Part shown: positions 40,038-50,400 of the stretch, piece by piece
How positions within the stretch are numbered: position 1 is the first letter of the stretch
How the letters are laid out: each line of letters opens with the position of its first letter
DNA from: Pseudomaricurvus alcaniphilus
Lineage (GTDB): Bacteria > Pseudomonadota > Gammaproteobacteria > Pseudomonadales > Cellvibrionaceae
Reading direction: 5' to 3'
DNA: 64,000 bases
Assembly: GCF_011440395.1 (NCBI RefSeq)
Contig: NZ_JAAOIX010000003.1
Coordinates: 124,001-188,000 of the forward strand
Notes under the pieces: generated by a model
What the model was told of the DNA's origin: nothing
Database searches by the model: none
The model's input: only the letters and a program-made list of their open reading frames with translations
Translations under genes and position numbers: made by a program

Positions 40038-41240
40038 GTGAATCGGATGCAGGGGTTTGCTTCGGTGCCCGCGTTTGCTGCGGTTCCGTACTGGCGCCTG
40101 TCGGGTTTTTATTTCTTCTACTTTGCCCTGCTCGGCGTCATAGTTCCCTACTGGAGCCTGTACCTGCAATCGCTGCAGTTTACGCCGCGCCAAATCGGCA
40201 TCGTCAGTGCAATTCTTATGGCTTCGCGGGTGATTGCGCCCAATATATGGGGTTGGCTCAGCGAGCGCAGCGGGCGTCGCCTGACGGTAATTCGCGCCGG
40301 CGCGCTGTGCGCATGCCTCTCCTTTACGCTACTGTTTTGGCGGACTGATTTTATCTGGGTTTGCGTGGTGGTGGCCGCGTTCAGTTTTTTCTGGAACGCC
40401 ATTCTGGCGCAATTCGAGGTGGTGACCCTGTCCCACCTGAGCGGGCTCAGCCATTATTACAGCCGCATCCGGCTGTGGGGCTCAATCGGTTTTATCGTGC
40501 TGGCTGTGCTGCTGGGCGTCCTCTATCAGTGGTACTCCATTAGTACACTTCCAGTAGTGATCGTTTTGATCCTGACGGCCATCTGGCTCAGCTCGCTGGC
40601 GGTGCCGGAGAGTCGGCAGCGCCAGCATGAGCCCGAGCACGGGCAAAAATTCTGGGACAAAATCAATCACTTCCCGGTGGCCTGTTTTTTACTGGCGGCG
40701 TTTTTTTTGCAGGTCAGCCATGGCAGTTACTACACCTTTTACAGTATCTACCTGGAGCAGCTGTCCTATTCCCGCACCGCGATCGGCCTGCTCTGGGGGC
40801 TGGCGGTGGTGGCCGAGGTGGCGGTGTTCTGGTTTATGCATCATTTGATCCAGCTGCTGGGGCCGCGCACCATCATGCTGGCAACCCTGGCCCTGACCAT
40901 GTTGCGCTGGTTGCTGATTGGCTATTTTGCCGATTATGCCGGGGTCATCCTGTTTGCCCAGTTGTTACACGCCTTTTCGTTTGGTACCGCCCATGCCGTT
41001 TCAATTGAATTGGTGCGGCGTTTCTTTCGCGGTCGACACCAGGGCCAGGGCCAGGCGCTGTTGAGCGCCGTCAGTTTCGGTGCCGGCGGCGCCTGTGGCG
41101 CCCTGATCAGTGGTTTTGTCTGGGAGGTCAGTCCGTCGGCGACCTTTGCCATCAGCGCCGTGGCCGCCGGATGTGCGCTGGCGCTGGTCTGGGTGGGGCT
41201 GCGGGGCGACGCCTGCGAGAAGCCTGACGTGCTCGAGTAA
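40038..41240 (+). CDS. MFS transporter, HcaT/PPP-like
   Basis: The 400-residue product has twelve predicted membrane helices with an MFS core. The N-terminal SGFYFFYFALLGVIVPYWSL and the loop WGWLSERSGRRLTVIRAGA resemble the 3-phenylpropionate transporter (HcaT/LacY-like) branch. LRLWGSIGFI-type sequence occurs as SRIRLWGSIGFIVLAVL. Substrate cannot be told from sequence. The start may be GTG 40038 or ATG 40047; neither has a good Shine-Dalgarno. It is convergent with the lysR gene, with four bases between the stops. Confidence 0.88.
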   Translation: MNRMQGFASVPAFAAVPYWRLSGFYFFYFALLGVIVPYWSLYLQSLQFTPRQIGIVSAILMASRVIAPNIWGWLSERSGRRLTVIRAGALCACLSFTLLFWRTDFIWVCVVVAAFSFFWNAILAQFEVVTLSHLSGLSHYYSRIRLWGSIGFIVLAVLLGVLYQWYSISTLPVVIVLILTAIWLSSLAVPESRQRQHEPEHGQKFWDKINHFPVACFLLAAFFLQVSHGSYYTFYSIYLEQLSYSRTAIGLLWGLAVVAEVAVFWFMHHLIQLLGPRTIMLATLALTMLRWLLIGYFADYAGVILFAQLLHAFSFGTAHAVSIELVRRFFRGRHQGQGQALLSAVSFGAGGACGALISGFVWEVSPSATFAISAVAAGCALALVWVGLRGDACEKPDVLE

Positions 41241-41244
41241 GGGC

Positions 41245-42117
41245 TTAGTGAGCGTGTTCCTGCAAGGTCTCAATAAAAGCCCGGGCGGCATTGCTCAGTG
41301 TTTTGCGGCGGTGATGAATATAGCCCAGGGTGCGGCTCAAACTGGCTGAGTCGATATCCAGCACCCACAGCTTTTCGTCCAGCATGGTGTTGGGCAGGGC
41401 GCCCCAGCCCAGACCGATGGACACCATCATCTTGATCGTTTCCATAAAGTTGGTGGTCATGCCGGTGCGCAGGGTTTGTTGCTGGTTGGCAAACAAGGCG
41501 TGTATCAGGCGAGTAGTTTGGGTCGACTGGTCCGGCAAGATGGCCGGGTAATTCGCCAGGTCGGCGAGGCTGGCGCGCTCCGTGTGGCGCAATGGGTGAT
41601 CCGTGGCCACCACAAAGGAGAGTGGGTCCTGCCATAGCGGCCGGTTACTTATGTCCTCACCGGCAAGGCTGGACAGGGTGACGATACCCAGTTCGGCATC
41701 ACCGCTGGCAATGGCGTCATAGGCGCGCTCGGAGCCGAGAAAGTCCAGGTCGAGCTCGACCTCGGGGAATCTCCGGGTGAACAGCTTCAGGATCCGGGGT
41801 AAATGATGCAGGCCGATGTGATGGCTGGTGGCCAGCTTGAGCTTGCCCCCGACACTGCCCGCAAGGTTGGAAATGGCCAGTTCCGTATCGCTGACACTGC
41901 GCAGTATTGCCTGCGCCCTGGGCAGCAGCGCCTGGCCGGCCTCGGTGAGGCTGACGCCCCTTTTAACCCGGTCAATCAGGCGGCAACCGAGCTGTTGTTC
42001 CAGTGCCGCAATGCGCTTGCTGACCGCGGGTTGGGTTAAATGCAGCTTGTCCGCGGCATCGGTAAAGCTGCCCAGTTGCACGACGGTGGTGAATGCTTTG
42101 AGGTGTTGGGTGTCCAT
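41245..42117 (-). CDS. LysR-family regulator divergent from leuCDB
   Basis: The 290-residue product has an N-terminal winged helix-turn-helix (HLKAFTTVVQLGSFTDAADK, LTQPAVSKRIAALEQQLGC) and a periplasmic-binding-protein-like effector domain (~90-290; LSFVVATDHPLR, TGMTTNFMETIKMMVSIGLG). It is transcribed away from leuC, with a perfect dyad in between. Divergence strongly suggests control of leuCDB and of itself. Pseudomonas carries a similarly placed LysR gene next to leuC. The effector is unknown; a leucine-pathway metabolite is a reasonable guess. Confidence 0.93.
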   Translation of the reverse strand: MDTQHLKAFTTVVQLGSFTDAADKLHLTQPAVSKRIAALEQQLGCRLIDRVKRGVSLTEAGQALLPRAQAILRSVSDTELAISNLAGSVGGKLKLATSHHIGLHHLPRILKLFTRRFPEVELDLDFLGSERAYDAIASGDAELGIVTLSSLAGEDISNRPLWQDPLSFVVATDHPLRHTERASLADLANYPAILPDQSTQTTRLIHALFANQQQTLRTGMTTNFMETIKMMVSIGLGWGALPNTMLDEKLWVLDIDSASLSRTLGYIHHRRKTLSNAARAFIETLQEHAH

Positions 42118-42133
42118 GCGCCTATATTAGATA

Positions 42134-42150
42134 CATTCCAGACAGGAATG
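42134..42150. promoter_or_regulatory. Probable LysR-type operator between lysR and leuC
   Basis: CATTCC-AGACA-GGAATG is a perfect 6-bp inverted repeat with a 5-base spacer and contains a T-N11-A core, the usual LysR box. It lies 17 bases from the lysR start and about 125 bases before leuC, suitable for autoregulation and activation of leuCDB. Confidence 0.65.
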
Positions 42151-42274
42151 CAAACAATAAAAAAGATGAATTTGTCTTATGTTTGGAGGCGGTTTAGACT
42201 GCTTCCCAAGGTGGCGGCTGGAGCAGGTTTTTTTGTTCTGGCTGCCCGCACAGTGACCACCAGCGAGGTTTCCA

Positions 42275-43708
42275 ATGGCAGGCAAGACTCTTTACGACAA
42301 ACTCTGGGATGCCCATCTCGTCAAGCAGCGTGATGACGGCTCGGCCCTAATCTATATCGATCGCCACATTATTCACGAGGTGACCTCGCCCCAGGCGTTT
42401 GAGGGGCTGCGCCTCGCCGGCCGCAAACCGTGGCGGCTCGACTCTATCGTCGCGACACCTGATCACAATGTGCCGACCACGGTGAAGGAGCGAGCTTCCG
42501 GCGTGGCCGGCATCGAGGATCCGGTTTCCCGCATCCAGGTGCAGACCCTGGACGACAACTGTGATGAATTTGGCATTCTCGAATTCAAGATCAACGATCG
42601 GCGCCAGGGCATCGTCCACGTCATTGGCCCGGAAACCGGGGCCTGTCTGCCCGGTATGACCATTGTCTGTGGCGATTCCCACACCGCCACCAACGGCGCG
42701 CTGGGTGCGCTGGCCCACGGCATCGGCACCTCGGAAGTGGAACACGTAATGGCCACCCAGTGCCTGGTGGCCAAGAAAATGAAGAATATGCTGATCAAGG
42801 TGGACGGCCAGCTGGCCGCCGGGGTCACGGCCAAAGACGTCGTACTGGCGATCATTGCCAAAATCGGTACTGCGGGTGGCACCGGTTACGCCATGGAATT
42901 TGGCGGCCAGGTGTTTCGCGATATGTCGATGGAAGGGCGCATGACGGTCTGCAATATGGCCATTGAGGCCGGCGCCCGGGCGGGCATGGTGGCAGTGGAC
43001 GACACCACCATTGACTACGTCAAGGGCCGTACGTTTGCACCCACCGGGGAGCAGTGGCAGGCGGCGGTGGCCAACTGGCGCGAACTGGTCAGTGATGGGG
43101 ATGCGGTGTTCGACAAGGTGGTGGAACTGGACGGCAGCAAGATCCAGCCCCAGGTCAGCTGGGGCACTTCCCCGGAAATGGTGCTGCCAGTGGATGCCTG
43201 CGTACCCGATCCTGCACAGGTCAAGGACCCGGTGAAAAAGGCCGGTATCGAGCGCGCCTTGCAGTATATGGGCCTCGCGGCCGGGCAAAAAATCACCGAC
43301 ATTCACGTGGACCGGGTCTTTATCGGCTCCTGCACCAATTCGCGTATCGAGGACATCCGCGCTGCCGCTGCCGTCGCCAAGGGCCACAAAGTGGCCGGCT
43401 CGGTGATCCAGGCGATGGTGGTGCCGGGGTCCGGCCAGGTCAAAGCCCAGGCTGAGGCTGAGGGGCTCGACCAGGTATTGATCGAGGCCGGGTTTGAATG
43501 GCGTGAGCCCGGCTGTTCCATGTGCCTGGCCATGAACGCCGACAAGCTGGGCAACGGCGAGCACTGCGCTTCCACCTCGAACCGCAACTTTGAAGGGCGC
43601 CAGGGCTACGGTGGTCGCACCCACCTGGTGAGCCCGGCCATGGCAGCGGCGGCGGCGATCGCCGGTCATTTCGTCAACGTACAGGATTTAAAGGGCACGC
43701 AGGCATGA
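42275..43708 (+). CDS. leuC: 3-Isopropylmalate dehydratase, large subunit
   Basis: With LeuD it isomerises 2- to 3-isopropylmalate in leucine synthesis. The 477-residue aconitase-family product has [46 protein letters not shown] and the [4Fe-4S] cysteines in [17 protein letters not shown] and [15 protein letters not shown] lies seven bases before the ATG. The stop codon overlaps the leuD start (ATGA), so the subunits are translationally coupled. Confidence 0.98.
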   Translation: MAGKTLYDKLWDAHLVKQRDDGSALIYIDRHIIHEVTSPQAFEGLRLAGRKPWRLDSIVATPDHNVPTTVKERASGVAGIEDPVSRIQVQTLDDNCDEFGILEFKINDRRQGIVHVIGPETGACLPGMTIVCGDSHTATNGALGALAHGIGTSEVEHVMATQCLVAKKMKNMLIKVDGQLAAGVTAKDVVLAIIAKIGTAGGTGYAMEFGGQVFRDMSMEGRMTVCNMAIEAGARAGMVAVDDTTIDYVKGRTFAPTGEQWQAAVANWRELVSDGDAVFDKVVELDGSKIQPQVSWGTSPEMVLPVDACVPDPAQVKDPVKKAGIERALQYMGLAAGQKITDIHVDRVFIGSCTNSRIEDIRAAAAVAKGHKVAGSVIQAMVVPGSGQVKAQAEAEGLDQVLIEAGFEWREPGCSMCLAMNADKLGNGEHCASTSNRNFEGRQGYGGRTHLVSPAMAAAAAIAGHFVNVQDLKGTQA

Positions 43709-44352
43709 AAAGGTTTACCCAGGTGAAAGGTATTGTGGCGCCGATGGATCGCGCCAACGTCGATACCGATATGATTATTCCGAAGAACTTCCTCAAGTCC
43801 ATCAAGCGCACGGGCTTTGGCAAGAACCTGTTTGATGAGTTGCGCTACCTCGATGAGGGGCAGCCTGACCAGGACTGCAGCGGGCGGCCACTGAACAAAG
43901 AGTTTCCGCTCAACTTTCCCCGCTACCAGGGCGCCAGTATTTTGCTGACACGGGAAAACTTTGGCTGCGGCTCGAGCCGTGAGCACGCCCCCTGGGCGCT
44001 GGATGACTACGGCTTTCGCGCCGTAATCGCCCCCAGTTTTGCCGACATCTTCTTCAACAATTCTTTCAAGAATGGCTTGTTGCCCATTGTTTTGGAAGAA
44101 AATACGGTTGAGCAGTTGTTTCAGGAGCTGTACGCCAACGAGGGCTATGAGCTGGCCATCGACCTGCAGCAGCAGGTGGTCGTTACCCCGTCGGGAGAGC
44201 GCTTCAGCTTCGAGATCGACGAATTTCGCAAGCATTGCCTGTTGCATGGCCTCGACGACATCGGCTTGACCCTGCAGGAAGCCGACGCCATTCGCGCCTA
44301 TGAGGAGCGCAGAAAGCAGCAGGCCCCCTGGCTTTTTGGTGCGGTTAAGTAA
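43705..44352 (+). CDS. leuD: 3-Isopropylmalate dehydratase, small subunit
   Basis: The 215-residue swivelling domain has [39 protein letters not shown] and the substrate loop [17 protein letters not shown]. It begins inside the leuC stop codon. leuB starts 93 bases after its end. There is no methyltransferase gene between leuD and leuB, unlike in Pseudomonas. Confidence 0.97.
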   Translation: MKRFTQVKGIVAPMDRANVDTDMIIPKNFLKSIKRTGFGKNLFDELRYLDEGQPDQDCSGRPLNKEFPLNFPRYQGASILLTRENFGCGSSREHAPWALDDYGFRAVIAPSFADIFFNNSFKNGLLPIVLEENTVEQLFQELYANEGYELAIDLQQQVVVTPSGERFSFEIDEFRKHCLLHGLDDIGLTLQEADAIRAYEERRKQQAPWLFGAVK

Positions 44353-44445
44353 CTATCCGGGAGCGGGTCCGGCCCAGGGCCCGCCTGAACAATTCTGCGG
44401 CGAGACAGTTTCTGCGCCGAAAAAAATTTGAGGAAACAAAAAACA

Positions 44446-45528
44446 ATGACACGCAATGTATTGGTAATGGAAGGCGACGGGATTGGCGCAGAAATCATTT
44501 CAGCTGCCCGCAAGGTGCTCGAGGCCGTGGACAAGCTGGATAATCTCAACCTGAGTTACACGGAAGCCATGCTCGGTGGTGGCGCCTACGACAAATACGG
44601 CCACCCCTATCCGGAGGAGACCCGGGTCAAGGCACGGGCGGCAGACGCCATTTTGTTTGGCGCCTTGGGCGGGCCACAATGGGACGGCAAAACCGAGCGC
44701 CACCTGCGCCCGGAGGCTGGCTTGCTGGATATCCGTTCCGACCTGGGTCTGTTTGCCAATCTGCGTCCGGCCATTACCTATCCACAATTGGCCGACGCGT
44801 CGCCGCTCAAGCCGGAGTTGGTGGCGGGGCTGGATATCCTGATCGTGCGCGAGTTGACCGGTGGCATTTACTTCGGTGAGCCGCGGGGTATCCGCACTTT
44901 GGAAAATGGCGAGCGGCAGGGTTTTAATACCGATGTTTACAGTGAATCGGAGATTCGCCGCATCGCCAAGGTGGCGTTTGAGGCGGCGCAGAAGCGTGGC
45001 AAGCGGGTCTGCTCAGTGGACAAGGCCAACGTACTGGAAGTGACGGTGCTGTGGCGCGAGATAATGGAAGAGGTCAGCAAGGGCTACCCGGACGTGCAGT
45101 TGACCCATATGTATGTGGATAACGCCGCCATGCAATTGGTGATCAATCCCAAGCAGTTCGATGTGATTGTCACTGGCAATTTGTTCGGCGATATCCTCTC
45201 GGACGAGGCCTCAATGTTGACCGGTTCCATAGGCATGTTGCCGTCTGCGTCCCTGAACGAAAGCAGCAAGGGTTTTTACGAACCCAGCCACGGCTCGGCT
45301 CCGGATATCGCCGGCCAGGGCATTGCCAATCCACTGGCAACCATAATGTCGGCCGCTATGATGCTGCGCTATTCGCTGGACGCCAGTGCTTCCGCCGACC
45401 GCATTGAGCGAGCAATTGGCAAGGCACTGGACCAGGGGTTGCGCACGGGCGACATCATGTCGGCGGGTATGCGCCGCGTATCCACGGTCGAGATGACCGA
45501 CGCGGTACTGGCGGCGCTGGCAGACTAG
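44446..45528 (+). CDS. leuB: 3-Isopropylmalate dehydrogenase
   Basis: It oxidatively decarboxylates 3-isopropylmalate with NAD+ to make 2-oxoisocaproate. From ATG 44446, with GAGGA upstream, the product has 360 residues. Motifs are [63 protein letters not shown] and [21 protein letters not shown]. It completes the leuCDB set. An inverted repeat without U-run (45573-45598) follows. Confidence 0.98.
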   Translation: MTRNVLVMEGDGIGAEIISAARKVLEAVDKLDNLNLSYTEAMLGGGAYDKYGHPYPEETRVKARAADAILFGALGGPQWDGKTERHLRPEAGLLDIRSDLGLFANLRPAITYPQLADASPLKPELVAGLDILIVRELTGGIYFGEPRGIRTLENGERQGFNTDVYSESEIRRIAKVAFEAAQKRGKRVCSVDKANVLEVTVLWREIMEEVSKGYPDVQLTHMYVDNAAMQLVINPKQFDVIVTGNLFGDILSDEASMLTGSIGMLPSASLNESSKGFYEPSHGSAPDIAGQGIANPLATIMSAAMMLRYSLDASASADRIERAIGKALDQGLRTGDIMSAGMRRVSTVEMTDAVLAALAD

Positions 45529-45676
45529 CGGGTTGGCGACCCGCTCCGGCGCCCTGCAAAGTTGGCGGCAAACCCTGCTATTAGCGCTATGAGCAGGGTG
45601 ATTGGGTCAAAAAATATGCTATGATTTAGGTCTGTTTCAGTACCTTAGATAAACCGTTAAACACCGAGAGAAAGCG

Positions 45677-46786
45677 ATGCGAGTAGGATTTGTAGGTTGG
45701 CGTGGGATGGTGGGCTCCGTGCTTATGGAGCGTATGCTGTCGGAAAATGATTTCGTGGATATCGAGCCGGTATTCTTTACCACTTCAAATGTTGGTGGTG
45801 AAGGCCCACAGATTGGCAAGGATATTCCGCCGCTCAAGGATGCCAGCGATATCGCCGAGCTGTCCGCCATGGACGCCATTATCTCCTGCCAGGGTGGTGA
45901 TTACACCAAAGCGGTTTACCCCGAATTGCGCAAGAGCGGTTGGGAAGGCTACTGGATCGATGCGGCCTCCAGCTTGCGCATGGCCGACGATGCGGTGATC
46001 GTCCTCGACCCGGTCAATCACCAGGTGATTACCGAGGCGCTTGCCGGTGGCACGAAAAACTTTATCGGCGGCAACTGCACCGTGAGCCTGATGTTGATGG
46101 CCATGGGCGGACTGTTCCGCGAGGGCTTGGTGGAATGGGTTTCGGCCATGACCTACCAGGCCGCCAGCGGCGCTGGCGCCCAGAATATGCGCGAGCTGAT
46201 CGCCCAGATGGGTGTGCTGCACGACTCCGTGCGGCCGGAGCTGGAAGATCCCGCCAGCGCCATTCTGGACATCGATCGCAAGATCGCCGAAATCATGCGC
46301 AGCAGCGATTTTCCCACTGATAAATTTGGTCACCCGCTGGCAGGTAGCCTGCTGCCATTTATCGATACCCAGTTGGCCAACGGCCAGAGCCGCGAAGAGT
46401 GGAAGGGTCAGGCGGAAACCAACAAGATTCTCGGCAATCGCAACAACCCGATTGCCATCGACGGCACTTGTGTGCGCATTGGTGCGATGCGCTGCCACAG
46501 CCAGGGCCTGACCGTTAAAATGACGCGCGATGTGCCACTGGCGGATGTGGAGGCGATTATTGCCGAAGCTAACTCCTGGGTGCGCGTGGTGCCCAACGAT
46601 CGCGAGCAGTCGCTGGCTGGTTTGACGCCGACCAAAGTGACCGGGACGCTGTCTGTACCGGTTGGACGTCTGCGCAAAATGAGCATGGGGCCGACCTATC
46701 TCAACGCCTTTACTGTGGGTGATCAGTTGCTGTGGGGGGCCGCTGAGCCGCTGCGGCGCATGTTGCGTATCCTGCTCGAGTCCTGA
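45677..46786 (+). CDS. asd: Aspartate-semialdehyde dehydrogenase
   Basis: It reduces aspartyl phosphate to aspartate semialdehyde, the branch point to Lys, Met, Thr and diaminopimelate. The 369-residue product has the NADP loop [18 protein letters not shown], the nucleophile C134 in [12 protein letters not shown] and the acid-base His in [12 protein letters not shown]. This is the Gram-negative type. TGcTATGAT at 45617-45625 is a possible extended -10. In Pseudomonas asd also stands between leuB and fimV. Confidence 0.98.
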   Translation: MRVGFVGWRGMVGSVLMERMLSENDFVDIEPVFFTTSNVGGEGPQIGKDIPPLKDASDIAELSAMDAIISCQGGDYTKAVYPELRKSGWEGYWIDAASSLRMADDAVIVLDPVNHQVITEALAGGTKNFIGGNCTVSLMLMAMGGLFREGLVEWVSAMTYQAASGAGAQNMRELIAQMGVLHDSVRPELEDPASAILDIDRKIAEIMRSSDFPTDKFGHPLAGSLLPFIDTQLANGQSREEWKGQAETNKILGNRNNPIAIDGTCVRIGAMRCHSQGLTVKMTRDVPLADVEAIIAEANSWVRVVPNDREQSLAGLTPTKVTGTLSVPVGRLRKMSMGPTYLNAFTVGDQLLWGAAEPLRRMLRILLES

Positions 46787-46794
46787 CTGTTAAA

Positions 46795-46836
46795 AGCTCT
46801 CCGCCGCTCGGGCGGGGAGCCCTTGCCTTTTATTTT
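46795..46836 (+). terminator. Rho-independent terminator after asd
   Basis: GCTCTCCGCC and GGGCGGGGAGC form a GC-rich stem eight bases after the asd stop, followed by a T-rich run (CCTTGCCTTTTATTTTG). Confidence 0.72.
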
Positions 46837-47041
46837 GTTGCCATATTCTTGAGTAACGCCCCATCTGTTCTATCCTGAAAGAGATTGTTCCATGCCGCGC
46901 CGTGCCCCTGACACCCTTGTAATACCCGGTGTTGTGTTGTGCACTGCAGCATACGATCGGTTAAGCCCGGTTGCCCAGGCAGGCCGGAGCTGGCGGCTTT
47001 ATTGATAAAACTCTATTTATAATGAATACTTACGAGGATTA

Positions 47042-47176
47042 GTGAAAAAGTGCGTAAGCTTTGGCCGCGCCCTGGCGGTCAACGGGGGCCTCGGGCTGGC
47101 AGTGGTCGGTGCGTACTCCCGCAATTTCGCTTCCCCGGGGTTTCAGCCAGGCAATGCTCAGTGGGACAATGCTTAG
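47042..47176 (+). CDS. Possible 44-codon leader or decayed gene before fimV
   Basis: GTG 47042 has a good GAGGA five bases upstream and a TATAAT near 47018. The frame encodes a signal-like start (KKCVSFGRALAVNGGLGLAV) and ends at a TAG inside the first 15-bp repeat. The next repeat has another in-frame TAG; beyond it the frame stays open to about 47399 through the second array. It may be a small secreted peptide, a leader frame or the remains of a longer gene. No family is recognised. Confidence 0.25.
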   Translation: MKKCVSFGRALAVNGGLGLAVVGAYSRNFASPGFQPGNAQWDNA

Positions 47177-47360
47177 CGGGACAATGCTTAGCGGGACAAT
47201 GCCCCGTCCGGCAGTGTCGAGCGAGGTTGTGCCAGCAGGGACTATGCCAGTGAGGCAATGTCCAGCAGGACAATGTTTAGCAGGACAATGTTTAGCAGGA
47301 CAATGTTTAGCAGGACAATGTTTAGCAGGACAATGGTTAGCAGGACAATGTTTAGCACGA
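47152..47360 (+). repeat. 15-bp tandem repeat arrays in the fimV leader
   Basis: Block 1 (47152-47196) has three units like CAATGCTTAGCGGGA. Block 2 (47256-47360) has seven units like CAATGTTTAGCAGGA, four of them identical. The ~60 bases between are degenerate and shift the phase. The unit is a multiple of three, so long frames appear on both strands (for example Cys/Gln/Ala/Gly/Leu repeats), but none looks like a functional protein. The array lies 86 bases before fimV. Confidence 0.92.
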
Positions 47361-47445
47361 CACTGTTTATTAACAGGAAAGTGTTTAGTAAAAATTGATT
47401 GGTGCGTGAGTGCCCAAACATGCAACATGCAAAAAAGGAAGATTT

Positions 47446-50400
47446 ATGCGTCTCCGTAGGCTGGCATTAGCGGTAGGTCTGGCAAGTGCTTTCAGCACAA
47501 GCGTGACCAATGCCCTGGGATTGGGTGAAATCAAGTTATTGTCCAACTTGAATCAGCCGCTGGAAGCAGAAATAAAGTTGTTGCAGGTGAGGGATCTCAG
47601 CGAAAACGAAATCCTTGTCAGTCTCGCTTCCAAAGATGAGTTTCAGCGCGCCGGCATAGACCGCCTGTTCCTGCTCACCGATTTGAAGTTCAGTGTGCGC
47701 CTCGATGCGCCCACAGGCCCGGTGATTCGGGTCACAACTCGCAATCCGGTACGCGAACCCTATCTGAATTTTTTGCTGGAGAGTCAGTGGCCAAACGGTC
47801 GCATTCTGCGCGAATACACCGTCTTGCTGGACTTGCCGGTTTTTGCCGATCAGCGTCCGCAGCCTGTTCAAAGCGCCACCACCACCTCCCCGCGGTCAGC
47901 TCAGGGCAGCAGCCGACCGGCGCCAGCGCCATCTCGCGCCGTCAGCTCATCTGCCTCCAGTTCATCTGCGGCCAGTGGCGCCGGCGATGTCTATGGCCCG
48001 GTATCAGCCACAGACACGCTCTGGGATATCGCGTTAAAAGTCAGGCCGAGTCGCCAGTACTCGGTGCACAAGACCATGCTTGCCTTGCAGCGGCTTAACC
48101 CCGAGGCGTTTATCAACGGCAATATCAATATGCTGCGCCGCGGGCAGGTGTTGCGAATTCCTCGCGCCGCGGATATTGATCAGTACTCCCAGCAACAGGC
48201 CCTCAACGAAGTTGCCTTCCAAAACAATCAATGGGCCGGCGAGCAGCCGGAGCAGCCTGCGGCAGCGCAGCTGGATGCCACTGGCCGCAGCAAGCCGGCA
48301 CCGGCACCGACAGCGGCCATTGAAGGTCGGGTCAAGGTGGCGACAGACACGCCCAGCGGCAATTTGCCCCAGGGCAGTGGCAGTGGGCAAGCGGGCGGCA
48401 GCGGTGCGCTGTTGCAGAAAGACCTGGCGGTATCACTGGAAGAGCTGGATCGGGCCAAGCGGGAAAACTCCGACCTGCAGAGTCGCGTGCGCGCCCTTGA
48501 AGAGCAGATTAAAACCATGGAGCGGCTGGTCGAGGTGTCCAGTCGCGAATTGCGGGCGCTGCAACTGCAGAGCGAACAGGGCAATCAGCAGGCAGCCGCG
48601 CCACTGGCTGGCACAGCTGCAACCGCCCCGGACACGAAGCCTGCCGCAGCACCGGCACGAGTTGACGCCGCTTCCGCCACCGCTGCTGGCGCATCCGGCC
48701 AGGGCCGGTCGTGGTTCGATTTTATCACCGACAACATTCTGTATCTCGGCGGTGCCCTGGTGGCGGTGCTGGCAGCGGTGCTGATGCTTCTGCGTCGTCG
48801 TGAGGAGGAAGAGGAGCCGGAGCTGGCAATGGCTGCGGCCGCGCCGGTGGCAGGTGTGGCGGTCGCTGGCGGGGAAGAGGACCTGTTGGATGTCGACTTG
48901 CCCGACGATGATGACGAAGAGTTACTGGCCGATGAATTGGGATTGGCAGAGGCTGAGCCGCAGAAACCTGTAGCCGCCGAACCGCAGACGGACGATGTGG
49001 TAGGTGAAGCGGATATTTACATCGCTTATGGCAAACTGGACCAGGCCAAAGCCATGTTGATGAAGGCTTTGGAGGTCGATCCGGACAATACTGTTGCCCG
49101 CCTGAAGCTGATGGAAGTGTTTGCCGAGGCCAATGACCTGCCGGCGTTCGATGAGCAGTACGCACAGATATCGGTTACCGGGGATGAGTCATCAATTGCC
49201 CGCGCTGATGACTTGCGCATGCACTTTGAAGATGTGCCGCCATTGGCAGAGGCTGGTGCTGCAGGGCTCGGCGCTGTTGATTTAGGCGCGGAAGACCTGG
49301 CCGAGCCGGACGTTGACCTTGATGAAGTCGACCTTGATGAAGTCGACCTTGATGAAGTTGACGTGAATGAAGTCGATCTGGATATAGCCGACTGGAGCAG
49401 CGCCACCGATACACCGAAAGAGGGGGCTGCAGCAGCCGCGTCGGCCGCTACAGAGCAGGTAGGCTTTGACGTCGCTGATGACGACTTTGGCAAGGCTGAT
49501 GACAACTTTGGCGCAGATTTACAAGAGGAATCCTTTCCGGACCTGGCGCTGGACGACGATTTTCTCAACGACACATCTCTCGACGACAGTCTTCTCGATG
49601 ACAGTGATCTTGGAGACAATGTCCTTGGAGACAATGTTCTTGGAGACAATGTTCTTGGAGACAATGTTCTCGACGACATTACTCCTGAAGACAGTTCTCT
49701 TGAAGACTTTTCTCTTGAAGATAAGGTTCTCGACGAGAATGCCCTCGAGCAGGAAATTGCAGATTTCGATTTCGACCTCGAACTGGATGAAGAGGATGCA
49801 CTGGCGGCGCTGGACGACGGCGAATTGGACAGCCTGGCGCTGGATGACGCCGCGCAAAAGGGTGCCACAGAAGATGATCTCGATTTTGATTTTACCCTGG
49901 ATGATCTCGACACAGGGGAAGAGGGTTCAGCGGCTGTCAGTACCAATGAATTAGCCGCCAGTAATGACAAGTTTGACCTGGATGCCGAGGAAATTGGTCT
50001 CGATTTCGTCGTTGACGGTGAAGTCCAGGATGGTGAAGGCCTGGATAGCGAGGACCTGGATTTCAGTCTCGGCGAGCAGGAGGCAGTGGCGGAGGCGGGC
50101 GAGGGTGCAACCGACCTTGAGGATTTCGCCGGGGCGTCGGATGAGAAGCCGGAGTTCGATGCAGGCGATGATGAAGCCGGCTTTGAGCTGGATTTTGAAA
50201 GCCTTGAGGGCGGCGGTGACCTGGCTTCTTCTGACCTGAATGATGAATTGCAGTCAGTGCAAGAGCCCGCAGAGCCGGAAATCGAAGCGGACAGCGATTT
50301 CGACTTGCAGGCAGAAGTGGATGACATTGACCTGGCTGCCCTGGATGAAGAGCTGGGTGCGCTGTCAGGGCTGGCTGAAGCCGATGAGTCCGCACCGGCC

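Noticed and set aside
42347-43669. 440-codon minus-strand frame opposite leuC
   Set aside because: His/Ala/Gly-rich shadow of leuC with no recognisable domain or ribosome site.
47152-47360. CRISPR array
   Set aside because: The 15-bp units are directly adjacent without unique spacers, and no cas genes are present.
47039-47428. Cys/His-rich repeat protein on the minus strand, or Cys/Gln-rich one on the plus strand
   Set aside because: The frames are open only because the repeat unit is 15 bp. They lack a ribosome site and credible composition outside the repeats.
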